Origin: an uncultured Methanoregula sp. | Lineage (GTDB): Archaea; Halobacteriota; Methanomicrobia; Methanomicrobiales; Methanospirillaceae | DNA length: 64,000 bases | NCBI RefSeq assembly: GCF_963667735.1 | Contig: NZ_OY763919.1 | Location: forward strand, 744,001 to 808,000 | Direction of reading: 5' to 3' | Part shown: positions 26,141-35,127 of the stretch, piece by piece | How positions within the stretch are numbered: position 1 is the first letter of the stretch | Layout of the letters: each line of letters opens with the position of its first letter | Made by a program: the position numbers and the translations under genes | The notes under the pieces: model-generated | Seen by the model: only the letters and a program-made list of their open reading frames with translations | The model's database searches: none | What the model was told of the DNA's origin: nothing

Positions 26141-27433
26141 TCAGTTCGTTTCTGCCCCGTCATCCTGCTTTTTTTGCCCGTTCCATGACCCGAGGATCTC
26201 ACCGACAAAAATACCGCAGATGATGGCAAAGACGATGACAAATTCATGGAATACACCGCTGACTCCTCCAACAACCGCGCCGGTATTGAACATGTACAGC
26301 GCCTGGATGAACCCGAGGCCCGGGACCAGGATGAGCACCACGGGAAGGAGGACCGTAGAGATGGGAATTCTGAGCCTGCGGGCGGCAACCCGGGCATAGA
26401 GGGCAAGGATGATCGCCCCGAGGAATGTTCCCTGCCAGAACCCGAAGGTGTTTCCAACCTGCACTCCGGCCCACACACAGAGACCGCATCCGATAACCAG
26501 CCAGAGGTCCCTGGGCAGGACACCATACAGGATTCCCATACTTACCAGCAGGAGAGGTATGAAGACCCAGACAAAAAGGGGATCGATTTTCGGGATGGGA
26601 TCTGCAACAGCCGCGGGAAAGAGATAGTGGGCAATGTCGAGGCCAAGAAAGGTCCCGATAAGGAGTTTCACGGATACAAAGAGGGCTTTCACGAAGTAAA
26701 TGATGCCGGAGATGGTATCCCCGAGAACGATCTCCCGGGGCGCGATGGTGAGACCAAACCCCGGAATGTAGATGGAAAGGGCACAGACAGTCACGCCCAT
26801 CGGGTTGAGGCCCGGCAACATCGCACCGGAGATACCTGCGAGAAATGCCACGAACGCAGCGATGAACAGTTCCCGGGCATAATCCACCCGGGAAAACCGT
26901 AAAATATACAGCTCGATGCCGAATGCAATGATGCCAAGCGTGCCTCCGGCAAGGACATCCAGCCACGACAGGCCCAGGAGTACCCCGAAACTCAGGCCGG
27001 CGAGCAGGTATGCAAACGCTTTGAGACGGTTGCCATAGATGGACGGGGCGCGTTCAATCTCCTTGATCCGCGCAAGTCCGTCGGCAGGGCTGATACGGTT
27101 ACATTCAATCTCTTCGATAAGATCCCGCAGTTTTCCCAGCCGGGCCATATCATAGCGGGTCTCCGGCATCGTGGCAATGTGGACGGTCTGCCGGTGCATG
27201 TCGTCCAGCCAGAGAGCGATCACAAGAGAATTGGGGGTTGCAAGGATCTCCCCGTTCAGTCCCAGCACCTTAATGATATGTTCCACAGTCTTGCAGATAT
27301 CACGGGAATGGCCGCCGTACAGCTCGATGGCCTTGATGAGTGCGGTAATAAACCGGACAGAATCGTCAAAATGATGCGTGTCGTGAGGAGGGGTATTCAT
27401 TTCATCACCGGAGCCCGAGTCAGTCATAGCCAT
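26141..27433 (-). CDS. ThrE-type threonine/serine exporter family protein
   Basis: A 430-residue protein with a soluble N-terminal domain (about 1-140) that contains a hydrophobic strand region and ISPADGLARIKEIE, followed by about ten membrane segments in two blocks of five. This is the ThrE layout (PF06738 fused to PF12821), in which the N-terminal part resembles a degenerate hydrolase. It may export small neutral amino acids; the substrate is inferred. The ATG at 27433 is followed two codons later by another ATG. Confidence 0.82.
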   Translation of the reverse strand: MAMTDSGSGDEMNTPPHDTHHFDDSVRFITALIKAIELYGGHSRDICKTVEHIIKVLGLNGEILATPNSLVIALWLDDMHRQTVHIATMPETRYDMARLGKLRDLIEEIECNRISPADGLARIKEIERAPSIYGNRLKAFAYLLAGLSFGVLLGLSWLDVLAGGTLGIIAFGIELYILRFSRVDYARELFIAAFVAFLAGISGAMLPGLNPMGVTVCALSIYIPGFGLTIAPREIVLGDTISGIIYFVKALFVSVKLLIGTFLGLDIAHYLFPAAVADPIPKIDPLFVWVFIPLLLVSMGILYGVLPRDLWLVIGCGLCVWAGVQVGNTFGFWQGTFLGAIILALYARVAARRLRIPISTVLLPVVLILVPGLGFIQALYMFNTGAVVGGVSGVFHEFVIVFAIICGIFVGEILGSWNGQKKQDDGAETN

Positions 27434-27762
27434 CCCGTATCAGTGGTCACTGGTGTGAGGTTCTTCGCATGAGGACCTTCCCCAGATGTATGGTTCATCA
27501 TAGTACTGAGCTGAGACCATATCTTTTATCGTATCCTGGTTAATGAGACCCCCCGGTCCCGCCGGGCGTATGTGCATCAGGCGGGTATATCTTTACTGGC
27601 AGGGTGTGTGAATGTCCCTGATTCCCGGACATGGCTCAGGTTACCGGGGTGACAGGACAGCGGAACAGGGATACAGGTAAGACACCACAGACGGGAGCAT
27701 GAAAAACAATGGTGGTCAGGATTGGATAAACCAGTTCGGATATCATGACCGGAACAGGGAGA
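27434..27762. other. Intergenic 329 bases between ThrE gene and ahaD
   Basis: I see no gene, tRNA or repeat here. Short open frames lack ribosome sites and conserved sequence. On the - strand AT-rich stretches near 27510-27535 could contain the ThrE promoter. It also marks the end of the ATP synthase operon. Confidence 0.4.
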
Positions 27763-28449
27763 TCAGCCGGGATAGTTGTTCATGTTCCCGGCCATTGCCT
27801 GTTTCTTCTCTTTTGCCTTCTTTTTCTTCTTCTCAAGGATACTCTTGACCTTCTTGAGCCGGAACAGATCCTCGCGCTCCCGCTCCTCGATCGCGTTCTT
27901 GATGTACCTGGCCTGGCTTTTCAGCTCGGGGATCAGGATCTGCTCGAGGGCATTGACCCGCCGGCGGTTCATCTGGATCTCGGTCCCGAGCCGGCGCATG
28001 GCGGTCTCGGTCTCGGCAAGCTTGATTAAGAGATCCAGCTCCGCTTCGTACCGCTCGGCGGTCTCGTCGATCCGGGCGCTCGTCGTGATGATCCCGTAGC
28101 CCCGGTCCAGCATGTTCTTCGATACGCGTTTCTTCTCGATGACCGGGACCGGCACACCCATGATGTTCTTACCCGTGATATCGACCGTGATCGATCGCCG
28201 GGTGGCAAACGAGGCCGATTTCAGGGTCACCGGGTCGTCGACAGCCTGCGCTATCATCAGGGCAAGGTCCGCAGACCGGGAGATCTGCTCCAGCTCGTCG
28301 CGGGAGTCCGAGACGGTGGAGAGGATCTTGAAGAACTCCCGGATCAGGGCATCCATCTTCTCCCGGAGGAGATCCCGGCCCTGCTCCGCGAGCCGGATCT
28401 GGGCCTTCTTCTTCATCAGCTCCATCCGGGTGGGTTTTACCTGCTCCAT
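27763..28449 (-). CDS. ahaD: A1Ao ATP synthase subunit D (central stalk)
   Basis: Subunit D is the long coiled-coil rotor shaft inside the A3B3 hexamer. The 228-residue protein starts MEQVKPTRMELMKKKAQIRLAE, the standard D-subunit N terminus, and has the conserved MRRLGTEIQMNRRRVNALEQ stretch of the C-terminal helix around 155-175. The last ~35 residues are Lys-rich. It ends the K-E-C-F-A-B-D operon; no small G subunit gene follows. Confidence 0.95.
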   Translation of the reverse strand: MEQVKPTRMELMKKKAQIRLAEQGRDLLREKMDALIREFFKILSTVSDSRDELEQISRSADLALMIAQAVDDPVTLKSASFATRRSITVDITGKNIMGVPVPVIEKKRVSKNMLDRGYGIITTSARIDETAERYEAELDLLIKLAETETAMRRLGTEIQMNRRRVNALEQILIPELKSQARYIKNAIEEREREDLFRLKKVKSILEKKKKKAKEKKQAMAGNMNNYPG

Positions 28450-28454
28450 TCAAA

Positions 28455-29873
28455 TCAGGTCTCCTCGGGCGTTCCAGGAGTCTCCTGTGCCGACGGGTGG
28501 TACTTCCGGATGTACTCCCGTTTTATCCGCTTGAGCTCGTCCTCGGGCAGGGTGGAGAAGAGATCCCAGGCAATCGAGAGGGTCTTCTCGATGGGCCGGT
28601 CCTCGTTGCCCTGCGTGATGAACTGCCGCTCGAACCCGTCGGCGAACTTCAGGTACTTCCGGTCAAGGTCGGTCAACGCCTCCTCCCCGACAATGGCAAC
28701 GAGCCGGCGCAGGTCGCGCCCGTACGCGTAACTGGCATAGAGCTGGTCCGCCACGCCCCGGTGGTCCTCCCGGGTCTTCCCCGGCCCGATCCCGAGGTTC
28801 ATGAGCCGGGACAGGCAGGGCAGGGCATCGACCGGCGGGTCCCCGCCGCGCCGGAAGATGTCCCGCGAGAGCACGATCTGGCCCTCGGTGATGTAGCCCG
28901 TGAGATCGGGCACCGGGTGGGTGATATCATCGTCCGGCATGGTCAGGATTGGGATCTGGGTGATCGACCCATGCTTTCCCTTCAGCCTCCCGGCCCGTTC
29001 GTAGATGGAGGCCAGGTCCGTGTACATGTAGCCCGGGTACCCGCGCCGGCCGGGCACTTCCTCGCGGGCGGTCGAGATCTCGCGGAGCGCTTCGCAGTAA
29101 TTGATCATGTCGGTCAGGATCACGAGGACGTGGAGATCGTGTTCGAAGGCCAGGAACTCGGCGACCGTGAGGCCGCAGCGGGGGGCTGCGAGCCGTTCCA
29201 CGGTCGGGTCGTCGGCAAGGTTCATGAAGAAGACCACGCGATCGAGCGCTCCCGTGCGCTCGAAGTCCTGCATGAAGAACGAGGCTTCCTTGTGGGTGAT
29301 GCCCATGGCAACGAAGACCACAGCAAATTCCTCGCCCTCGCCCCGGACTTTTGCCTGCCTTGCAATCTGGGCCGCAAGCTTGCTGGCCGGCAGGCCCGAG
29401 CCGGAGAAGATCGGCAGCTTCTGCCCCCTCACGAGCGTGTTGAGACCGTCGATTGCCGACATGCCGGTCTGGATGAAATCCGCAGGCTTGTCCCGGGCCG
29501 ACGGGTTGATGGGCGAGCCGGCAATGTCGAGCACTGCCTCGGGGATGATATCGGGGCCGCCGTCGCGGGGCTTCCCGACACCGGTAAAGATCCGGCCCAG
29601 CATATCCTTCGAGACATTAATCCGGGCCGGCTCTCCGATGAACCGGGCGGTGGTCCCGACCAGGTCGATTCCCCGGGTCCCCTCGAAGACCTGCACGACC
29701 GCATGCTCTTCCGAGATGTCGAGCACCTGGCCGGTCCGCTCTTCGCCGTCTTTGAGGGTGATCTTCACGATCTCCCCGTACGATGCCCCGAGGACACCGG
29801 TCACGAATATGAGCGGGCCGGAGACATACTCGATCGTCCGGTACTCTTTTGTCAGGAGCGATGTCTCTTTCAT
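28455..29873 (-). CDS. ahaB: A1Ao ATP synthase subunit B (non-catalytic)
   Basis: The 472-residue B subunit alternates with A in the hexamer and holds the regulatory nucleotide sites. It lacks a canonical P-loop: the equivalent place reads [20 protein letters not shown] (about 152-171), as is normal for [19 protein letters not shown] (about 280) and the C-terminal domain are intact. Its ATG overlaps the ahaA stop by 4 bases (ATGA), implying coupled translation that helps keep A and B equimolar. Confidence 0.97.
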   Translation of the reverse strand: MKETSLLTKEYRTIEYVSGPLIFVTGVLGASYGEIVKITLKDGEERTGQVLDISEEHAVVQVFEGTRGIDLVGTTARFIGEPARINVSKDMLGRIFTGVGKPRDGGPDIIPEAVLDIAGSPINPSARDKPADFIQTGMSAIDGLNTLVRGQKLPIFSGSGLPASKLAAQIARQAKVRGEGEEFAVVFVAMGITHKEASFFMQDFERTGALDRVVFFMNLADDPTVERLAAPRCGLTVAEFLAFEHDLHVLVILTDMINYCEALREISTAREEVPGRRGYPGYMYTDLASIYERAGRLKGKHGSITQIPILTMPDDDITHPVPDLTGYITEGQIVLSRDIFRRGGDPPVDALPCLSRLMNLGIGPGKTREDHRGVADQLYASYAYGRDLRRLVAIVGEEALTDLDRKYLKFADGFERQFITQGNEDRPIEKTLSIAWDLFSTLPEDELKRIKREYIRKYHPSAQETPGTPEET

Positions 29874-31609
29874 TTCTCCACCTCCAGTCGGGAGATCGCG
29901 GAGCTGACCTCATCGATGATCTTCCGGACCTCCTCCGTCTCACCGGCCTCCTTCATCCTGCCTATGGTTGCCCTGAGCGGAAGGGCCTGGATCTGCCGCA
30001 GGCTGATGCCCCGGTTCATGGCAAGGCTGGCCTGCTCGTAGAAGGTCATGATCACCTTGAGCATCAGATACTGCTTCTCGACAGGGCAGAACGAGTCGGT
30101 GTCGCTGTACGCGCTCTGCTGGAGGAAGTCCTCGCGGATCATCCGGGTCACTTCGAGGATCGCCTTCTCGCTGTCGGGCAGGGCATCCGGGCCAACGAGC
30201 TGGACTATCTCCTGCAGCTCCACCTCTTTCTGGAGCAGGTACATCGCCTTCTCCCGCAGCTCCCGCCAGTCGCGGGCGATCGTCTTGCTGTACCATTCCG
30301 CGATGCTGTCGAGGTAGAGCGAGTAGCTCTTGATCCAGTTCACCGAGGGGAAGTGCCTGCGGTAGGCAAGGTTCGTGTCAAGGGCCCAGAACGTCCCGAC
30401 CACCCGGAGCGTGTTCTGGGTGATCGGCTCCGAGAAGTCCCCGCCGGGTGGCGAGACCGCCCCGACAACGGTGATCGAGCCGTTCCGCTCCCCGGTGCCA
30501 AGGCAGATGACCCGGCCCGCCCTCTCGTAAAATGCCGAGAGCCGGGTTGCAAGATATGCAGGGTACCCTTCCTCGCCCGGCATCTCCTCGAGACGGCCCG
30601 AGACCTCTCGTAACGCCTCACCCCACCGGGAGGTCGAGTCCGCGAGAAGCGCCACATCGTACCCCATGTCCCGGAAGTACTCTGCAATGGTTATGCCGGT
30701 ATAGATCGAGGCCTCGCGGGCTGCAACCGGCATGTTCGAGGTGTTGGCAATCAGGATCGTCCGCTGGATCAGCGGGAGTTTTGTCCGGGGATCGATGAGC
30801 TCGGGGAACTCCTCGAGCACATCCGTCATCTCGTTGCCCCGCTCCCCGCACCCGATGTAGACCACGATCTGGGTATCCGACCACTTGGCGAGCGTCTGCT
30901 CGGAGACCGTCTTTCCTGTTCCAAAACCGCCGGGGATCATCGCCGTGCCTCCTTTCGTTACCGGGAACATGCAGTCGAAGACCCGCTGGCCGGTGATGAG
31001 CGGCAGCAGCGGATCCAGCTTCTTCCGGTGGGGCCGTGGAATCCGCACCGGCCAGGACTGCATCATGGGAAGCCGGACCTTGTTGTCGAGGACGCAGACA
31101 ATCTCTTCAACGGTGAACGATCCTTCCCGGATCCCAGTTACGGTCCCGGAGACCTTCGGAGGAACGAGCACCCGGTGCTCGAACTGGAACTCGGCAACGG
31201 TGCCGATCACGTCCCCCGGCCCGAGTTTGTCGCCGTTCTTCACGGTCGGGACAAACGCCCACTTCCTGGACCGGTCAAGCCCGGGCGCAAAGATGCCGCG
31301 GCCGATGAAGTTCCCGCTTTTTTCAAGGAGGACCGGCAGCGGGCGCTGCACGCCGTCATAGATCGAGGAGAGAAGACCCGGGCCGAGTTCAACCGAGAGC
31401 GGGGTCTCGGTATTCTCAACCCTCTCGCCAAGCATGAGACCGGTCGTATCCTCGTACACCTGGATGACCGCGTCATCTCCCTCGAGCCGGATGATCTCGC
31501 CGCGGAGTGCCTCTGATCCGACTTTCACCACGTCGTACATCTTGGACCCTTTCATGCCCTTGGCGATAATCACCGGGCCCGAGATCCGCAAAATTGTTCC
31601 CGTAATCAT
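29870..31609 (-). CDS. ahaA: A1Ao ATP synthase catalytic subunit A
   Basis: The catalytic subunit, 579 residues, normal for archaea, with no intein. The P-loop is [14 protein letters not shown] (about 226-239), the non-homologous insert common to A subunits precedes it (about 110-190), and the [20 protein letters not shown] catalytic region lies at about 325-345. The start ATG at 31609 follows ahaF by 4 bases. It is in the middle of a tightly packed operon. Confidence 0.97.
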   Translation of the reverse strand: MITGTILRISGPVIIAKGMKGSKMYDVVKVGSEALRGEIIRLEGDDAVIQVYEDTTGLMLGERVENTETPLSVELGPGLLSSIYDGVQRPLPVLLEKSGNFIGRGIFAPGLDRSRKWAFVPTVKNGDKLGPGDVIGTVAEFQFEHRVLVPPKVSGTVTGIREGSFTVEEIVCVLDNKVRLPMMQSWPVRIPRPHRKKLDPLLPLITGQRVFDCMFPVTKGGTAMIPGGFGTGKTVSEQTLAKWSDTQIVVYIGCGERGNEMTDVLEEFPELIDPRTKLPLIQRTILIANTSNMPVAAREASIYTGITIAEYFRDMGYDVALLADSTSRWGEALREVSGRLEEMPGEEGYPAYLATRLSAFYERAGRVICLGTGERNGSITVVGAVSPPGGDFSEPITQNTLRVVGTFWALDTNLAYRRHFPSVNWIKSYSLYLDSIAEWYSKTIARDWRELREKAMYLLQKEVELQEIVQLVGPDALPDSEKAILEVTRMIREDFLQQSAYSDTDSFCPVEKQYLMLKVIMTFYEQASLAMNRGISLRQIQALPLRATIGRMKEAGETEEVRKIIDEVSSAISRLEVEK

Positions 31610-31613
31610 ACCA

Positions 31614-31934
31614 TCACCTCTTCAGGACGATGTTGTACCCGATCGCTTTTTTCAGAAGGCGCTCGATGTAAGTCCGCCGGTCCAGCTCCTTGGATTTCGA
31701 GGGAATCGGGATGATGAGCGGGCGATGCATCTTCTCGATCCGGTCCATCAGTTTCTCGTCAAGCGAGAGCATGTACTCCTCGTTCACTGCCACGATGCCG
31801 ATATCATCCTGGTGCAGCAGGGGGGGAATCACCACCCGGGCCTCCTCCACGTCACCTGCTTCAAAGACCTCCGCCCCGGCAAGCCGGAACCCGGAGGCCC
31901 GGTCGCTGTCCGTGACGATAACGAACTTATACAT
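31614..31934 (-). CDS. ahaF: A1Ao ATP synthase subunit F
   Basis: Subunit F binds the central stalk D and affects hydrolysis. The 106-residue protein shows the family pattern [20 protein letters not shown] at the N terminus and [20 protein letters not shown] in the middle, with a flexible C-terminal helix. The ATG at 31934 overlaps the end of ahaC by 8 bases. Confidence 0.94.
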   Translation of the reverse strand: MYKFVIVTDSDRASGFRLAGAEVFEAGDVEEARVVIPPLLHQDDIGIVAVNEEYMLSLDEKLMDRIEKMHRPLIIPIPSKSKELDRRTYIERLLKKAIGYNIVLKR

Positions 31935-32988
31935 ACACCAGCTCCTCTCTCAGGGACTCCACGGGGAAATCCGCGGTCTTGCACCGGGAGATGACCCGGA
32001 TGTTGGTGATCTCGTTGTATTTTGCCCAGAAGTACCCGATGAGCGAAGCAACGCTTAGGGGATCCGAAAGGAAGGCTTTCGTTCCCTGCCGGACCAGGTA
32101 CCGTTCCAGTTCTTTTTCTATGACCGAGATCTTCTGGGTCCGCAGGGCGGTTTCCGGAATTCCCGAAAGGAAACGGTACCGCGTCTGTCCCAGTTCCAGA
32201 AGGACGTCATCGATGGTATGCAGGGTGAGAAGATGCCTGAGTTTCTTTACATCGAACTCCTGCCCCCCGTCAAGCAGGAATTTTGTTGCTTCCTCAGGAG
32301 TGACATGATCCCGGATCATCCGCAACACCGTCTTGATGTTCACCACATCGACCTCCAGCGAGAGGATGTTTTTGATCATCGCGTTGTTCTTCCCGGGTCT
32401 GCTGACGGCACGAAGGGCTTCCGCGTAATAATACCGGTCAAGGGCACACTCGAGCATGCCCAGATCCCCGCTCTTTGCAAAATCCGGAAATGCCGTAGTG
32501 AGAGGGTTTGCCCACGGGATCCTCCACGTGGCGAGCAGATCGATCACCGCTTTTGTGTCCTGCTGGCGCACGAGCTCGGTCAAGGTCGCCTCGTCCATTT
32601 CGCCTGCCGGGACGATGCAGTCAAGGATCTCCTCATTGGTCACGTGGATGTTCTTTCCGCGGAGAATGGTCTTGATGTTCTGGATGTCCCAGCGGTGGAG
32701 AAAGATGCTGATGTACTGTTCTGCTTCCTCTTTCTTGGCAAAATCGAGGATCTTCCGGAATGTCCGGACAAAATTGCTGCGCAGGGCGTGCTCTATGCAG
32801 GGCATGCCGGTGTACCTGCCCCGGGCCTCGACAATATCGTCGTGGTAGGGGGTCTTCTCCAGCTCGTTTACAAGAGACTCAAGATCCGGCTGGAGGATCA
32901 GATTGTCGAGCATATGGTGGTCCAGGAGCCTGCTCTTCATCCCCCGCATCCGGGCATTGATATACCCCCAGTCCATCTCAGCCTCCAA
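31927..32988 (-). CDS. ahaC: A1Ao ATP synthase subunit C
   Basis: Subunit C (V-type d homologue) is the funnel-shaped adaptor that couples the D-F stalk to the K ring. The 353-residue protein is all-helical; GYINARMRGMKSRLLDH near the N terminus and LIGYFWAKYNEITNIRVISR near the C terminus are family hallmarks. It overlaps ahaE by 11 bases and ahaF by 8. Confidence 0.94.
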   Translation of the reverse strand: MEAEMDWGYINARMRGMKSRLLDHHMLDNLILQPDLESLVNELEKTPYHDDIVEARGRYTGMPCIEHALRSNFVRTFRKILDFAKKEEAEQYISIFLHRWDIQNIKTILRGKNIHVTNEEILDCIVPAGEMDEATLTELVRQQDTKAVIDLLATWRIPWANPLTTAFPDFAKSGDLGMLECALDRYYYAEALRAVSRPGKNNAMIKNILSLEVDVVNIKTVLRMIRDHVTPEEATKFLLDGGQEFDVKKLRHLLTLHTIDDVLLELGQTRYRFLSGIPETALRTQKISVIEKELERYLVRQGTKAFLSDPLSVASLIGYFWAKYNEITNIRVISRCKTADFPVESLREELVYV

Positions 32989-33562
32989 AGAGAATGGCGT
33001 AGATCTCCTGCCGCTTGAGCTCCTCGATTCGATCGAGACGGGACTCGACTGTGTTGGAGATCACAACGAGTCCATCCGGGGAACTGGCCACGAGCCCGCC
33101 GGCGCAGGTGATATCCGGGAGGATTTCGCACCGGATGCCGAGCGAGGCAAGGGTCTTTGTGCAGAGTTCAAGGTCACGCGGGTCGATATGGATCCGGAAC
33201 GGGGTCTTTTCCATGGTGCCTGTCACTTCCAGGAGAAGCCGTTCAAATATTGCGGGGTAGTTCCCATCCTCGCGGATCCGGGCAAGCGCCTTTCCCGCTT
33301 CATCGAATGTGGCAAGGAATACCTCTTCCCGGCGCCGGAGGGACGCTTCCTTGATCGCCCCTTTGGTCAGGTAGAGCTGCTTGTTCCGTTCTGCGGCAGC
33401 AGACTTTTCCGCTTCCTGTATGGCGCGGTTCTGGAGATCCTCTGCATCCCTCCGGGCATTGGCCCGGATCTCGTCTGCAAGGCTCTTTCCCCGTTCCCGG
33501 AGCTCCCGCTCCCGTTCCTGGGCGCTCTCCTCCACAGAATTCAAGAGACTTTCATAGGCCAT
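32978..33562 (-). CDS. ahaE: A1Ao ATP synthase subunit E (peripheral stalk)
   Basis: The 194-residue E subunit has an N-terminal coiled coil (about 5-95, rich in Glu/Arg/Ala heptads) and a C-terminal globular domain ending RLDRIEELKRQEIYAILFGG. It pairs with H to form the stator. H, its partner, is encoded 12 kb away on the other strand. It lies 148 bases downstream of ahaK, in a stretch without another gene. Confidence 0.93.
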   Translation of the reverse strand: MAYESLLNSVEESAQERERELRERGKSLADEIRANARRDAEDLQNRAIQEAEKSAAAERNKQLYLTKGAIKEASLRRREEVFLATFDEAGKALARIREDGNYPAIFERLLLEVTGTMEKTPFRIHIDPRDLELCTKTLASLGIRCEILPDITCAGGLVASSPDGLVVISNTVESRLDRIEELKRQEIYAILFGG

Positions 33563-33710
33563 GACTTCACCGTCCCGCAGCTCATCTCCGGACAGGCAAC
33601 GCCGCTGACTGCCAGCCAGGGGTTCCCGGTCTTCCCGGCCCGGGAGGGATCAGGGGAATGCTCTCCGGGGAACACAAATGTCTGACCGGCTGCCGTCCGT
33701 GCTGCCCGGG

Positions 33711-33929
33711 TCACTTCACCATGAGAATGATCATGGCGGCAACAACAAAACCGAGGATGACCAGGGTCTCGGGAATGGCTTCGAGGATGATGATAGACCC
33801 CACGGTCTCCGGCCGTTCGGCTATTGCTCCTGCACCGGCCGCACCGATGCGGGACTGCGCCCACCCGGTGCCAATCGCGCCACCGGCAAATGCGATGGCA
33901 GCTCCAATCGGAACTTCCCAACCTACCAT
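33711..33929 (-). CDS. ahaK: A1Ao ATP synthase proteolipid subunit K (c ring)
   Basis: A 72-residue two-helix proteolipid. Helix 1 is Gly-rich (PIGAAIAFAGGAIGTGWAQ) and helix 2 carries the ion-binding carboxylate in LEAIPETLVILGFVVAA. I place the start at the ATG at 33929 instead of the in-frame ATG at 33944, because the GGGAGGA between them is a ribosome binding site that would lie inside the longer version. A TATA box (CTTAATATATC on this strand, 33966-33976) gives a short leader. K heads the K-E-C-F-A-B-D operon. One hairpin per subunit is the standard form. Confidence 0.93.
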   Translation of the reverse strand: MVGWEVPIGAAIAFAGGAIGTGWAQSRIGAAGAGAIAERPETVGSIIILEAIPETLVILGFVVAAMIILMVK

Positions 33930-33965
33930 ATCGATTCCTCCCAATGATACAACCTACAGGGTGCA

Positions 33966-33976
33966 GATATATTAAG
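33966..33976 (-). promoter_or_regulatory. TATA box of the ahaKECFABD operon
   Basis: On the - strand this reads CTTAATATATC, about 40 bases upstream of the ahaK ATG. Predicted transcription start is near 33945, leaving a leader with the GGGAGGA ribosome site. K therefore has its own promoter separate from H-I. Confidence 0.5.
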
Positions 33977-34102
33977 GTATTGATAAAGGTACGAATCTTC
34001 ACTTCTGCGAAGAACAAGTCCGGCCGGCAGAGCCGGGTTGTGAGATCGGCCGCACCTGTAAAAACGGCGGGTTGCGAAAAGCAGAATGTCCTTTTGGGCT
34101 GG

Positions 34103-34447
34103 TTACGGTTTTTCCGGGCTGCGCAGCGAACGGGAGAGGATCCTGTCCATCTCGTCCACGGTTGCACAGGAGAGACATCCATGTGGCAGACCGGCACCAA
34201 GGGCAAGAATCGCCTGCAGGTCCTGCCGGGTAAGGGAGGAGAAGGCGTACTGCTCCCATCGCCGGTGATCCAGGCTGCACCAGAGTTCGCCGAGAATAGC
34301 CCGGAGACACGCATAATCCGTACCGGAAAAGGAGTGCCAGTCTGCGTCCGGAGCACGCCGTATCTTCTCCAGAGCGGCTTCGACCGCCTGGTCCCGGGAG
34401 AGCTGGAACCGCCGCCTCCCGATCGTATCATCGCTGGTTCGGGACAT
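34103..34447 (-). CDS. Small cytosolic protein of unknown family (paralogue A)
   Basis: A 114-residue protein I do not recognise. Its core, AVEAALEKIRRAPDADWHSFSG followed by LRAILGELWCSLDHRRWEQYAF and LTRQDLQAILALGAGLPHG, aligns without gaps to the divergently transcribed neighbour at 34624-34953 (see that entry). It is predicted all-helical, with three Cys. No export signal or membrane segment. Confidence 0.65.
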   Translation of the reverse strand: MSRTSDDTIGRRRFQLSRDQAVEAALEKIRRAPDADWHSFSGTDYACLRAILGELWCSLDHRRWEQYAFSSLTRQDLQAILALGAGLPHGCLSCATVDEMDRILSRSLRSPEKP

Positions 34448-34623
34448 ACCGCAGTCGATCGGAAGTATTCCGCTCCGGGTTAATAGAACTATCTTTCAAG
34501 GAGAGGGGATCTGGCTCCACGCGGGGAGAGCGGGATCCTCCACCACAACCGGGTCAGCCACAAAGTATATCGTTGCACAGCGGGACTCACTCATCATCCC
34601 GAAGAGGGGGTGGAGGAACCTGT

Positions 34624-34953
34624 ATGCCGGATGTAACTCAGGCCGAGGTGGGCAGGCGGCTGTACCATGTCCACCGTGAAAAAACGGTTGAAGGAGCTGC
34701 CAAGCTGATGCAGCAGGGGATCGGTGCGGAGTGGAAGACATTCTCTGAAGAGGATGTTTCGCTCCTCCTGCACCTGCTCCAATGCACATGGAATACCATT
34801 GACCAGAAGGTATGGGACAAGATCGCGTTTGCGAAAATGTCCGCAGCCGATGTCCGGCAGATCCTCTCACACGGGGAGGGAGTCGCGCCGGGTCATAATC
34901 CTCAGCCGGAACAAGTGGAAGCTATCAAGAAGATCCTGCTCAAAAAATCCTGA
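34624..34953 (+). CDS. Small cytosolic protein of unknown family (paralogue B)
   Basis: A 109-residue product from the ATG at 34624, which follows a GTGGAGGAACC ribosome site; an upstream in-frame ATG adds only low-complexity Ser/Gly. TVEGAAKLMQQGIGAEWKTF, LLHLLQCTWNTIDQKVWDKIAF and MSAADVRQILSHGEGVAPGH match paralogue A position by position, with shared W-x-x-F, W-x-(S/T)-(L/I)-D, W-(E/D)-x-x-AF and (D)(L/V)(Q/R)-(A/Q)-IL residues. A TATA box lies near 34562-34572. Function unknown. Confidence 0.68.
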   Translation: MPDVTQAEVGRRLYHVHREKTVEGAAKLMQQGIGAEWKTFSEEDVSLLLHLLQCTWNTIDQKVWDKIAFAKMSAADVRQILSHGEGVAPGHNPQPEQVEAIKKILLKKS

Positions 34954-35127
34954 TCCTTTTTTGATTTTCAGCCAGGATTGCACCCTTGCCGGCACGTTTT
35001 ATCCGCAAAAATGAGCTCTTAAAAAAAGGTGAAAAAATATACTTCGCCGGTACCAGCGTTCTCTGTATTATCTGAGTGTTTTTAAAAAAGAGAGGGCCGG
35101 AGCAGGGCTGGCAGATCGCGCCTACCC

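Noticed and set aside
29373..29432. Defective P-loop in ahaB
   Set aside because: B subunits of A1Ao enzymes normally lack the catalytic P-loop; the sequence is the expected non-catalytic form, so no pseudogene call.
28497..30041. 514-codon open frame antisense to ahaB and ahaA
   Set aside because: It crosses two real gene ends on the other strand and has the composition of a reverse-complement shadow.
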